This document shows, piece after piece, positions 43,138 to 53,771 of a stretch of 64,000 nt of DNA; positions within the stretch are counted from its first letter, which is position 1, and the number at the start of each line of letters is the position of its first letter. The position numbers and the translations under genes were made by a program. The notes under the pieces are model-generated. The model was not told the origin of the DNA. It did no database searches and saw only the letters and a list, made by a program, of their open reading frames with translations. The stretch is from contig NC_081411.1 in the NCBI RefSeq assembly GCF_030272615.1, forward strand, positions 183,668,977 through 183,732,976, written 5' to 3'. The stretch is from Cryptomeria japonica. Lineage: Eukaryota > Streptophyta > Pinopsida > Cupressales > Cupressaceae.

Positions 43138-44250
43138 GTGTTGAAGCTCTTGGTTAATCTAATCCTACGAATCAAGCTAAGCATTCCACTCACTCATATG
43201 CCTACATCCACGCCTAATGTATCTACATATACATCTTCTACCATGACTACTTCAACACAAAATGTTAAACCTACAAATGTTAGTCATTGGGACAATTCTA
43301 TTAATCAACACTCTTACATACCTCCTTATGTTAGCCTTCCATTTGTTTCCCAACCATCTCCTATACCCACATATCATAATGTTCCACCTCCTTATTCTCA
43401 ACCTCCAACTACCTATCACAACATTATACCTCCATCACAATCCAACATGTCCAATTCCAACCCATCCATTAAATCCACTATCAATAACCTAGCTCAAAGT
43501 GTCTCATCCTAACAACAATAATTGGCTTCTTTAACTCAATCTAAATTTAACGTTTCTACATATGATGAAGATATCCCACTATTTGATGATGTGGTTCATG
43601 TGATTGCTCCTAAGAATGTGGAAATTCCTCAATTGGAGTTATATAATGGAAAGGTGACTCCTTGACTCATGAAAACATTCCAAACCTTGCACAGTAATTT
43701 CTCTCATGATCATAAACTCGTGGTAAAAATATTTTCTCACACTTTTAGAGAAAAATATTTGCAATGGGATTTGTCTTTGCCTCTTTATTATATTACTTAT
43801 TTTTCACAATTGACCAATGCATTCACTCAACAATTTCAAAATAACATTGGTCCTCAAATTACTTTGACTAATTTGATTCATTGTAAGAAAGGAGCTAAAG
43901 AAAAAGTGACTGATTTCATTGGTAGATATAGAAATTTGCATTCACAAATTGCTTATCCTATTCCTGATGGTGATGTTCAAATAATTTTTATTTCTAATTT
44001 GCAAAAGTATATTAGAGACAAGCTTTTGTTTTCTAAATTTACCTCTTTTCACATAATTGTGTATAGTGTTTCATAAATACCATCTTTAAGTGAGCCAATT
44101 TGAATCCTCTTCTTCAATGGCTCTGGTTGATAAAAATGAAAGCACTCAACAATCATTAAAAAAATTTCAAAAACCAAACAAATGATTCATTAAGATCAAT
44201 GATAATTCTTCCAACCATATAAATACACAAGTGACACCTACAACATTAGG
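43138..44250 (+). pseudogene. gag: Broken gag of element F
   Basis: The N-terminal part is Pro/Thr/Ser-rich (MPTSTPNVSTYTSS and following). A gap with stops at about 43510-43670 follows. Then comes the Retrotrans_gag-type capsid: FREKYLQWDLSLPLY, FTQQFQNNIGPQ, KEKVTDFIGRYRNLHSQ. It stops at about 44075 and degenerate gag-like sequence continues to about 44250. The rest of the element is cut off by LTR D. The plus orientation agrees with the LTR and primer site of F. Confidence 0.82.
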
Positions 44251-44274
44251 TGTGGCCCCTCTATCCAAACACTT

Positions 44275-46647
44275 TGAAGAACACAAGATGCCACTGAGAG
44301 GGGGGGGTGAATTAGTGGTTTCCAAATTTAACCCATTTAAAACCTAAGAGGTGTGTACCAGTTAGTAGATCTAAGACAAAGTGAATCTACCAGTGAGATA
44401 GGAGAAGACATCAAGATGCAAGCACACACAAAGGGAACATCATATAACACCAGATATATGAGGAAAACCCAACATGGGAAAAACCTCGGTGAGAAATGTT
44501 GCTAGAGTCTACTGCTCCAATCCAACCTCACAATAAACACTATTACAAAATTTAGGGCACCAACCTAAGGAGCACCAACCCTTACACTGAGCTCCAACTC
44601 AGTGATCACAATGATTATAAACAATACAATAGTTAATACCCGGTTACAAATGAATTATGTAACCTCTCACAATCAACTTACTCTGTCGGTTCTACTCCTC
44701 TCAATCAGTCTTCCTCTGCTCTGTTCTCTTTTGGTTCTTAGCTCACTCAGATCCTTCTCTCCTTCACTCTATATTGCAACCTTACGAGTTGAGATCTCTT
44801 TTTGTCACTCTGCCTCTTCTCCATCAGTTCACTGCTCACTCAGATGCACTGCTACTTGCCATGAATGATACTTTTCACTCTATCGATTGGATCAATTGTC
44901 AAACCATATACCTGTTACTGGTTACTCCACTTGTTAGTTTAACCCTCCACTGTTCTCTGGCTTTCCAGATCTCCTCAACCACTCACACTGCATTGCTTCC
45001 CTTTTTGTTGCCTTCTTACTAGTTTGAGCACTACCGGTTCACTTGACTGCAACACCTTTGTAGCTTACTAGTCACTTTGGCCTCATCGGTTTAACCTTCT
45101 ATTAAACCCTCTTACCAGTTTCTCCCTTCAACACTCTCAGTTGCTTCAAAGTTTTACACCTAAGCATTTAGACTATTTTTTCTGCACTCTTCACTTGCAT
45201 CTAGCATCTAGCATCCGACCTCCTTCGTCGATCTTCACAATAGCAACCACTTAGATCTTAAGCCTGCATATCTATACATGAGCAATCTCGCCAAAATGGA
45301 CATTTAAATTTTTGGTGCGCTAGGGTTCCTTCCACAACTCACAACGCATATCATATCCAATCAGATCAGATCATGTCTCAGAGGTGATTGTCTTCACATC
45401 ACTGCCAATGTCATGCCTTCCGGGTAACGTCTTCTATTTTTGGAAACCATCATCCTGATATGTTAGACTTGTGTTTTGTTGATTATCATGCATGATGCAG
45501 TTTCCTTCACCTACTCTAATCTTCTCAATCCGTGTGTCTTGGATCTCCTCTATTCATTTGATCTTGAGCCACAAACCTCTTTAACTCACCCATGATTTTT
45601 GGGGTCGACCATAAATGCAGACTCAGTCTACAACTACCTCACTGAATCACACTTCAATGACCATAACATGCATGACACATGTGTTCTACATGTCATCATC
45701 ATCAGTATCCACCTCTACTCAGGTCATTGTGTCGGTTTAGTCTTAGCCACCTACCAACATACTACCAATGTTCACCTACTAATTCACTAACCCTGTCGGT
45801 TATACATCAATCAATCATCCTTCAAGCCTGCACTTTGTTGTTCTGCAAGGGGAATGCCTTAATTGGTCACCAAAGATACTAATCCACCACATGCTCATCT
45901 TCATTAGATGAGAGCCTTTCACTTCTGCACTTTGTCAGCTTGCCCGTTGACATACTATCGGTAACCACTTTGATGACACCATGTCATCAATATTCAACAA
46001 TCTCTATCTATCTACATCTGCATTTCAGTTGCACTCTCTATCTATAGCTTCTCAACCTTACCTTCTTCTTCATCAGCCTGAACATCATCTTAACCGGTTT
46101 GTCAAAGTGACAAACCCATCACTTATTTACTCTTCCTTCTCTATCCCAATAGCTCAACTTGCCAGCTCTTGTTGATCAGGTGCACATCTCTAGTTTCACA
46201 CATCTGAGGGATCCTTGTGTTTCATCGGTTCATCTAGTGTGAGCCTTCAATCACCTACCTTCTACTTTTTTGTCTTATCTCAAAGGGTTATGATGCATTC
46301 CATGCATATTGGGAGATAAGCTCAAAATTAACACTTACCGGTTGAAGTGGATCCTTGTCAGCCGTTGACCAATGACCGGTGGGAACCAATTGTCATTACA
46401 TTATGCTCAGTCTATTTCCAGTGTTGCACCAATATGACTTCCTTGTTTGAGAATACACAACTTCAACTAGGCACATATGATCCAGTTGAGCACACTCTTT
46501 GTTAGACTTCTCTTCATTCGATGACAACATCTTTATCCCATGGGATTCTTGCTGTATGACATCCAATTGTATACTAGTTGTCTATCCTTCTTCATTAGTT
46601 CACCCGCATGCTCACTGGTCATATACTTGTCGGTTGACAACAATGCA
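44275..46647 (-). repeat. Copia-type solo LTR D
   Basis: It starts TGAAGAACACAAGATGCCAC and ends GTTGACAACAATGCA on the plus strand. Near its left end it carries the same GAGGGGGGGGTGAAT and GGGAAAAACCTCGGTGAG words as LTRs B and C. No primer site or polypurine tract adjoins it, so it looks like a solo LTR. The flanking bases CACTT and CTACT do not match, so the ends or the solo status remain uncertain. It is rich in ACCGGT/GTCGGT words. The short open frames in it are not credible. Confidence 0.6.
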
Positions 46648-46652
46648 CTACT

Positions 46653-47680
46653 TGTTAAGTCCTGAAGGCAACTGAGAGGGGGGGGGTGGTGAATCAATCA
46701 TCTAATAATATTAAACCAAAAACAACTTAATCAAATTATTGCTTAATACTGGTGAACCAGTATGTTATACCAGTGGACAGTTTTAACAGATAAATACAAT
46801 ACCGGTAAAGATTAATGCATGAAACTAAAAGACAAAGTCGTCCACAATACATAACACCAATATTTATACGTGGAAACCCTGTAAGGGGAAAAACAATGGT
46901 GGGAAAACTTACCCACAATCAGATGATACTACTGCAGATAGTAAATGTACATAAATGGGGTCTGCACATGCAGAAAGGCCAAGCATCTAGAGCTCACTGC
47001 TCAATCACAAATGGGAGTCACACTGACTATAGTTGGATGGTTAAATCCAATAAGAATCTACTGCACAAAATAGCATCTTCATATGCTGGATTCAGTACTG
47101 GTGTAGTTTTGATATGCTTTCGCAAAAACCTAGCTTCACCTTCAAATGACGTCTGCGTGTATAGCTCTACTTAATCTCGCATATACCTTCACTCAAATCT
47201 TATTCATGTTCCACACTGATCTTACAAATAAGTTCTTACATTTATACCATAACCTAAGACCAATTTTAGTAGGCTAGTTCTACAAGATATTACAATAAAA
47301 TCATTGTACAATCAATGCAATATCCGATGCAATAACCAATTCAACATGTTGGCTTGATGCATTTACAACAATAATTAATCAACTTCATAACATGCCATGA
47401 TCTGGAAAAGATAAACTTGCCGGTGTAACCTTGGACCTATTTGCCAGTAACAACAAATATGAAATTACGAATATTCCAATAAGCAATTCTCCAAAATAAG
47501 ATGTCCAAACAATGTCTTCAACATTACCAAGTGTTTTCCATGCTATTCCAAGTGCCGGTGATCATTATATCCTACTGGTGTATCACATACCGGTGACTGT
47601 GCAAAAGTCACTTGCTTACCAGTGAATGTTGCTGGATCTCCAAAGTGCTAGAGTTTTAGTAGGTGTTGACATCAATGACA
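46653..47680 (-). repeat. 3' LTR of copia element C
   Basis: It runs from TGTTAAGTCCTGAAG to ATCAATGACA on the plus strand (1028 bp) and is homologous to the B LTR. It lies at the expected place 3' of the RNase H of element C, with a polypurine tract between. Confidence 0.82.
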
Positions 47681-47698
47681 AAACCATACCAAAATACC

Positions 47699-47714
47699 AA
47701 AAATCTCCCCCTTT
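47699..47714 (-). other. Polypurine tract of element C
   Basis: On the minus strand CAAAGGGGGAGATTTTT lies about 20 bp before the LTR. Three further GGGGGAG words at about 47809, 47873 and 47958 lie between it and the pol stop codon. Confidence 0.7.
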
Positions 47715-48043
47715 GGCATTGATGGAAACACAAGATGGAAAAACCATCAAAGTGCCAAAACAGAAATGCCAAGTATAAAAACCAATAATCTCCCCAAAGT
47801 AACAATCTCTCCCCCTGAGAGTAACATGTGTACCAATCTCTTCCGAAAGATAATGTGTTTTTCCATAGATATCTCTCCCCCTTTGACATCAAATGCCAAA
47901 GTTTAACAAAACCAAGTTCATATACAAAATACCAATCAATACCAATATACCAACTACTCCCCCTGAGAAGTAGCTCCCTCATCAAAGCCGGAGTAAGAAT
48001 ATATCTTTGTTAATTCTGTCGATTGATGATAGACATCAACTTT

Positions 48044-49352
48044 CTAAGTGTCTACCGGTGAGGGTATGACCCCAAGCTGTTCTCTAAGATATTCAAAGGT
48101 CTCCTTAGGCAAATGTTTAGTGAAAATATCTGCAAGTTGCTCTTTAGTATTCACATAAACCAGTTTTATCTCTTTTGCTTCAACTTTCTCCCTTAGAAAA
48201 TTCAGTTTGATTGAAACATGTTTTGTTTTAGAATGTAATACCGAATTCTTAGATATATCAATCATTGTTGTGTTATCACAATAGATAGTTATAGGTTCCT
48301 TGCATTTTATCTTTAAATCTTTCAACATTTGTTTAAGCCATAGTACCTGTGTACAGTTAGTTGCTGCTGCAACATATTCTGATTCTGTTGTTGATAAAGA
48401 TGTACAAGTCTATTTCTTACTCAACCAAGAAACTAGTCTGCTTCCAAGAAAAAATGCTCCATCGGTGGTGCATTTTCTATCATCAATATCTCCTACCCAA
48501 TTTGCATCTGTATATGCACATAGGTCAAAGTTTTCATCTCTAGGATACCATAATCCAAAATTTGTAGTGCCTTGTAAGTACCGAAAAATCTTTTTTACTG
48601 TTGATTCATGATTTTCTCTAGGATTACTCTGAAATCTTGAAACAATACATACTGCATTCATGATATCAAGTCTGGTTTGTGTCAAATATAGTAAACCTCC
48701 TATCATAGATTTGTACCTTGTTGGATTAATAGGTGTAGATTCATCCCTTAAAGATAGTTTGTCATTTATAGTCATAGGTGTGCTTACCGGTTTAGAGTTC
48801 TCTATCCCAAATTTCTTAAGTAACTCTTTTAAGTATTTTGATTGACTCAAAAATATACCTTTGTCGGTCTGAGATATTTGCAATCCTAAAAATAATCTTA
48901 TTTCACCAATCATAGACATTTCAAATTCTTGCTGCATCTTAATATAAAAGTCTTTACACAATCCATCTTCTCCTCCAAATACTATATCATCAACAAAACT
49001 TTCTATAGCCAAGATGTCATCATTAGTCACTTTATAGTATAGATTACTATCAGCGTTACCTTTAAAAAAACCAATCTTCAAAAGATACTTATCTAGTCTT
49101 GCATACCAAGCTCTTGGAGCTTTCTTCAATCCATACAAAGCTTTCCTTAACCTGCAAACCATATCTTTGTCATCTATTAAAGAAAATCCATCAGGTTGTT
49201 CAATGTAAACTTCCTCTTCAAGATCTCCATTCAGAAATGTACATTTAATATCCATCTGATATACTTTGTAGTTTTTGTGTGCTGCAAAGGCCAAAAACAA
49301 TCTAACTGCCTCAATTCTAGCTACTGGTGCAAAGGTTTCATTATAGTCAATT
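48044..49352 (-). pseudogene. pol: Ty1/copia reverse transcriptase and RNase H of element C, 5' part cut by E2
   Basis: The frame reads IDYNETFAPVARIEAVRLFL, DIKCTFLNGDLEEEVYIEQP, LYGLKKAPRAWYARLD and SFVDDIVFGG (catalytic Asp pair), then TDANWVGD. The RNase H end carries YCDNTTMIDISKN, KTKHVSIKLNFLREKV and QLADIFTKHLP. Two stops interrupt it: a TGA next to the left end of E2 (about 49352) and TAG at 48412-48410, where a Gln is usual. It breaks off at E2's insertion point; integrase and gag should lie to the right of E2, outside the window. The RNase H ends at 48044. Confidence 0.95.
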
Positions 49353-49357
49353 CATTC

Positions 49358-50843
49358 TGTAGACGTATAAAAATGACCATATTCCTAAATGAATATTTTA
49401 TGTTCATTTCTCTATTTAATTAAAATACCCGCATTCCTCTATTTAATTAAGTAAATTACTCAATTTATTTAAATTAAATTCACTATACCCATTTAATGAA
49501 TAAACCATTTTATTCAATTAAATCCCCCCTATCCACTTTTAATTAAATTCAAATTTAATTAAATAGTTATCCTAAATTGAATAAATCTAATTTATTTAAT
49601 TTCCCCAAATTGCAACCAAATTGAATTAAATCATTTAATTCAATTAAATCCTATTATCCCTCCATCCACTTGCATTTTCCTACATCTCCCACATGCATTC
49701 CTAAACCCCTTTCTAATTCCTTCTAGACTCTTCTAATCACTTCTAATTAGCCTAACCCATCTTCTAAACTTTGTCACATCCCTAAGCAAGGGGAGGTCAC
49801 TTCTCAAACCCTCAAAGTCTTTGATAACCATTAAAGACTTCCAACTTTCAACCACTTAATTCCTCAAAGTCTTTGATAACCATTAAAGGCTTCCAACCTT
49901 CAACCACTTAATTCCCTAAAGTCTTCATAACCATTAATGGTTAACTCAAACCCTCCTACATGGTTAAATAATTTCTTTTAACTTAACCTTCATCCAACCC
50001 AAGGGTCTCATCAAGCATTTAATGCTTTGACCATGATTATCTCTTAATCATTTGCACAAGGGTTTATCCTTGGATTAACTCTTGATCCAGTGGGTAATCC
50101 TAATTTAAGCTTGACACATACCTTCTAGATAACCCTAAGGTCTTCTCAAGCATTTAATGTCTCCAACCCCTTCTCTCAACCCAACCCTATGTTGACACTT
50201 GTCACCATTTCATTGGTGCAAATTGAAACATGGATCCCCAACTTTTAAACTCAACCCTTGATCAACTCTTTCAATCCCGACCATCCATTGCCCTGTTTTT
50301 GCTATAAATAGAGCTCTCACTCCTCCATTTTAAATCATCCTTCAAATTTGTAGTATCACACTTATGCTCAAATACATTCAAGCTTTCATATATCATTTTT
50401 ATGCTCATCATTTTAGCCTCTTTGAAATCAGGAATTAGTCTAAATATGCATGTTTAGAATATTTTCTTTATCATTTAGCTCAATCATAGACTAAATATAT
50501 CATGTTAGGATAGTATTCATACTAACCTTGTTATCTTATAATTTAATTTATTGCATTTCTAGAATCATGTATAGCTTATGATGCATTTCATTCTAAAATC
50601 TATTAAAGCATCCCTCATTCTTACATTTGCCATCCCTAAACCATTTTGCTCAGTGATCTGAGAGCAAAAACATTGGTTTGAGGGACATTGTGAGATAGAG
50701 AACCATGGGACCAAACTTGGGAAGCTGAGTGATACTTCATTACTCCATAGCTTGCACCAAGAAGTCCTATGTGTGTGTGTGGACAAGTCTTTTGGAACAT
50801 TTTTCACATATTGAGTTCTATCGACCCGCTTTTCTCGCATACA
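49358..50843 (+). repeat. 5' LTR of E2
   Basis: The start TGTAGACGTATAAA resembles the E1 start. The end CTCGCATACA is followed by TTTC and a primer-site candidate, the same layout as in E1 and F. The left 400 bp are built of repeated AATTTAATTAAAT-like words. The 3' LTR is outside the window, so the right end is inferred from the primer site. Confidence 0.7.
50303..50310 (+). promoter_or_regulatory. TATA box of the E2 LTR
   Basis: TATAAATA in the context TTTTTGCTATAAATAGAGC, about 945 bp into the LTR and 540 bp before its end. This is a strong match to the plant consensus and separates U3 from R. Confidence 0.75.
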
Positions 50844-50847
50844 TTTC

Positions 50848-50859
50848 TGGTGCCCAACC
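50848..50859 (+). other. Candidate primer-binding site of E2
   Basis: TGGTGCCCAACC, four bases after the proposed LTR end. It begins TGG as required for pairing with a CCA tail. The tRNA is not identified. Confidence 0.5.
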
Positions 50860-50919
50860 TCATATATCAAATCGGTTTTTAAAATTAACCACTTTTGCAG
50901 GTCCGCGGGAAACAAGAAT

Positions 50920-51356
50920 CAGCACGTGGGAAACATTCCCTGGCGCATCCAGTTAACAGTCTAGCACATCCTGCTTACTGTTTAGAGCATGGGGTCTATA
51001 CTCTAGCGCGTAAAGTCATTTCTTTAGCGCATGACCTCCACTAAATTTTTCCTGTAGGTCTCAGCGCGGAAGAAAAACAGAGTAGTGCATCTGAAAAATA
51101 GATTGGCACGTCGGGTCTTTTAGGTAGCGCATCCAGTTCAGTATCTAGCGCGTGAAGTCCATCATCTAGCGCGTGAAGTCCATCTTTTGGCGCATCAAAT
51201 CAGTACTTTTCCTGCAGGTCTCAACGCGGGCAAAAAACAGAGCAGCGTTTTCGACGCATAGAGTAGCGCATCAAGCAAACAATGTAGTGCATTTAGACAT
51301 AACTTTAGCGCATCTAGGTTATAGTGTAGCGCGTATAGTCCTTTCTGTAGCATCGC
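50920..51356 (+). repeat. AGCGCAT/AGCGCGT word array, first block
   Basis: About twenty copies of TAGCGCAT, TAGCGCGT or one-base variants are spaced irregularly, mostly 15-35 bp apart. A larger unit is also repeated: TCCTGTAGGTCTCAGCGCGG at about 51049 and TCCTGCAGGTCTCAACGCGG at about 51209. CG-containing words stand out from the AT-rich surroundings. It lies in the transcribed leader just after the primer site. Confidence 0.75.
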
Positions 51357-52540
51357 AGACATAAGACAAAAATAAAAAAATTGTAACCGAAATTAAATTT
51401 AGACTTGTAGAAGTCCACCAAAATTCGGATTTTTCTAACTATTTAACTGGAATTTTGCAGGACTGACAATTTCTTGCAGGTGGAGCGGAAAATTTTCTTT
51501 TATCGATTTCTTTTGTTGACCACCAAGATCAAAATTTTTGCTTTGTTGACCAATTCTTTTTCATAGATAAGAAAATCATTGCCTTACAATAGATAAAATA
51601 AACACCATGTTTTCATGGAGCAACATCTCCATATAGATGTTAGCCAATCATTGCCTTGAAAGATAAAAAGAACCTTGTTTTCTTTGTCTCGAAAGTAGAA
51701 GGTATATGCTCTCCCCTTAACTGGGTGATCAAAAAGCCAGCCTACTTTTACGCTTTTAGTCATATTGCATTTAAATCCTTTAGCAGGCCTGCCTTCCCGA
51801 GGAGTTGAAATCAACTCTTAAAGCCGTTTATGGCCGGTGTGAAGGGAACGACCTAAATGGGGAACGACTTTGACGCCAAGTGTTCCAACCCACTATAATC
51901 AAAAGTGGAGGGTGATGAAAGTCCCTTTCAACGGTTACGTGCAACGATTAGCCTTCCCCCAGTATCCTCGAGATACGTAAAGCCTTTGTTCTAAAGGTTG
52001 GGAAGCCTCTTGAGGGAGTTTATCACTGACGGCCGAACATGAAGCTTGATTACGAACCATAGAATTAGAAGCTTTGAACCAAGTCAGTAACCAGACATTT
52101 ATAACATCATAGTGCAAGGGTGGGGAAGAATCCGCATCCAAGATTACTCACCATATATCTCCCAAGATAACTACTCAATTGTGAAGCGATTCACTTTGGG
52201 TTAATTTTTGGCAAAAGACAAAAAAACGGGCACCCTCTAGGGGTGACACGACTGTTTGAGCTGACGGAGTATCGAGACTAGTGGGCTATGATGTTATTTA
52301 TGACCCTTGACTAAAGAGTCTTTCTGAAGTGTATTTATTCGTATCAAAACCTATTAAAACATTGGGGATTTGAACACATCCTCACATAACATACACTTTT
52401 TGTTAGATTAGGCAAAATGGTTGTGCTTTTTGTGACGTGCTTGTATTTACTACTTCAGAAAATCATCCATCAAACTTGAAAATTTCATAACAAAAGTTCA
52501 AAATTTGAAAAAAATCAACCAAAGGAAAAATCAGGATAGT
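51357..52540 (+). other. Middle of the E2 leader, no gene seen
   Basis: It contains no repeat word and no credible protein. A GC-richer stretch at about 51810-52140 (with GTGAAGGGAACGACC and GGGGAACGACTTTGACGCC, an internal repeat of GGGAACGAC) looks conserved rather than random and may be a structured RNA or packaging region. This is inference from composition only. Confidence 0.35.
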
Positions 52541-52916
52541 TTAGCGCATAAGAGCAACCTCTTAGCGCGTGCAGACTTTCTGTTAGTGCATCCAAACATC
52601 AAATTAGCGCGTCAGTTCAAAACAGTAGTGTTCTATCTCAAGGCAAAACAGTGTAAAATCCTTTAGCGCATCAAAGAAATAGTCTAGCACGTGGAAACAT
52701 CAACTTAGCACGTAGAAGCTAAAAAGTAGCGCATCAGGTTCACGGGTTAGTGCGTTTTAGGCCCAGGGTAGCGCATAACTTTTTAAAAACAAATAGAAAA
52801 CATTTTTGACCATTCAAAACTTTAGCGCGTGTCTGGGGGCAGCCTAGCGCATGTGGTCCATATTTTAGTGCATGGGGTAAATTTGGTAGCACATGTAGCC
52901 TCCGTTTTAGCACGTG
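52541..52916 (+). repeat. AGCGCAT/AGCGCGT word array, second block
   Basis: About seventeen copies of the same word and its decayed forms (TAGTGCAT, TAGCACGT) lie 1.6 kb after the first block. Variants are mainly C-to-T or G-to-A, as expected from methylated CpG decay. Confidence 0.75.
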
Positions 52917-53485
52917 ATCCAAAGTACAAAAACAGAGGGCAAAACAGTGAGAAATTTTAAAAATTTCAAAAACATTTTTAGAAACCTTCTCCATCAGACA
53001 TCATTTTTCATCAAACGAGAGTAGCAAAAACAAACCGTTAAGATTGTTTCTTAAGCTAATTTGTGTCAAAACAAACGTTGTAAAATCCTAAATGAATCGC
53101 ATGATAAAACATGTCTATCTTATCATAATCTGGAAACCTCATCATTAGTATCAATAGAATCCTTTACCATCTTACGAATTTTATCTCACAAAAACCACTT
53201 GTTTAAAAATTTTCAAATTGTCAAATCAAGTTTCCATATCGGGAAGCTTTTATCCATATCATTTGACACACTTTTTCGTGAAGGGGCATCTAAACCTTCA
53301 CTCTGATAAAGTAAGATTTGAAAATTTTCAAACAAGATCAACTGAATCCAAACAAATCAAAGGAAACCATTGATCACTCATGCATGACTAATCCTCATAT
53401 TCTGAGAAGAAAGAACATTTATCGTAACATCACGTTGAAGAAATAACAACCTAGTTTTTCCAAATTCATCAAGAGAAACAAATTC

Positions 53486-53770
53486 TTGTACATCAATCGT
53501 CAACTATTCAAATCTCATCGGGTATTCCTTCATCACGTCAAACGTTATATCCAAAACAAATCCAGCGAATTTGACAAAGAACCCTTGAAGACAAGAGCAT
53601 ACTGTCAAAAGTCTGCTTTTAATCAAATTATAAACCGCGGAGGAAAAATCAATCCAACATTCTTGCCTGACGAGTGTATCACTTATAACATATCTCGACC
53701 AGAACCACCCACCCTTGAACAACATATCAACGAGGCTTTTGCCCCTTTCATCACTGAGAGTTTCTACTAA
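53486..53770 (+). CDS. Open frame of 94 codons ending one base before gag of E2
   Basis: The frame runs from ATG 53486 to TAA 53768-53770, and the gag ATG is at 53772. The product is basic in its first half and has no recognised motif. Surviving without a stop beside a heavily mutated gag is notable, but at 94 codons chance cannot be excluded. It may be an upstream ORF with termination-reinitiation at gag, or a leftover of a longer gag N-terminus. Confidence 0.35.
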   Translation: MYINRQLFKSHRVFLHHVKRYIQNKSSEFDKEPLKTRAYCQKSAFNQIINRGGKINPTFLPDECITYNISRPEPPTLEQHINEAFAPFITESFY

Positions 53771-53771
53771 A

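Noticed and set aside
44270-46652. A matching 5-bp duplication around solo LTR D
   Set aside because: The flanks are CACTT and CTACT, which do not match, so I do not claim a target duplication.
51584-51814. 76-codon minus-strand frame in the E2 leader
   Set aside because: No motif, and it lies antisense within a conserved-looking non-coding leader. Chance is the simpler explanation.
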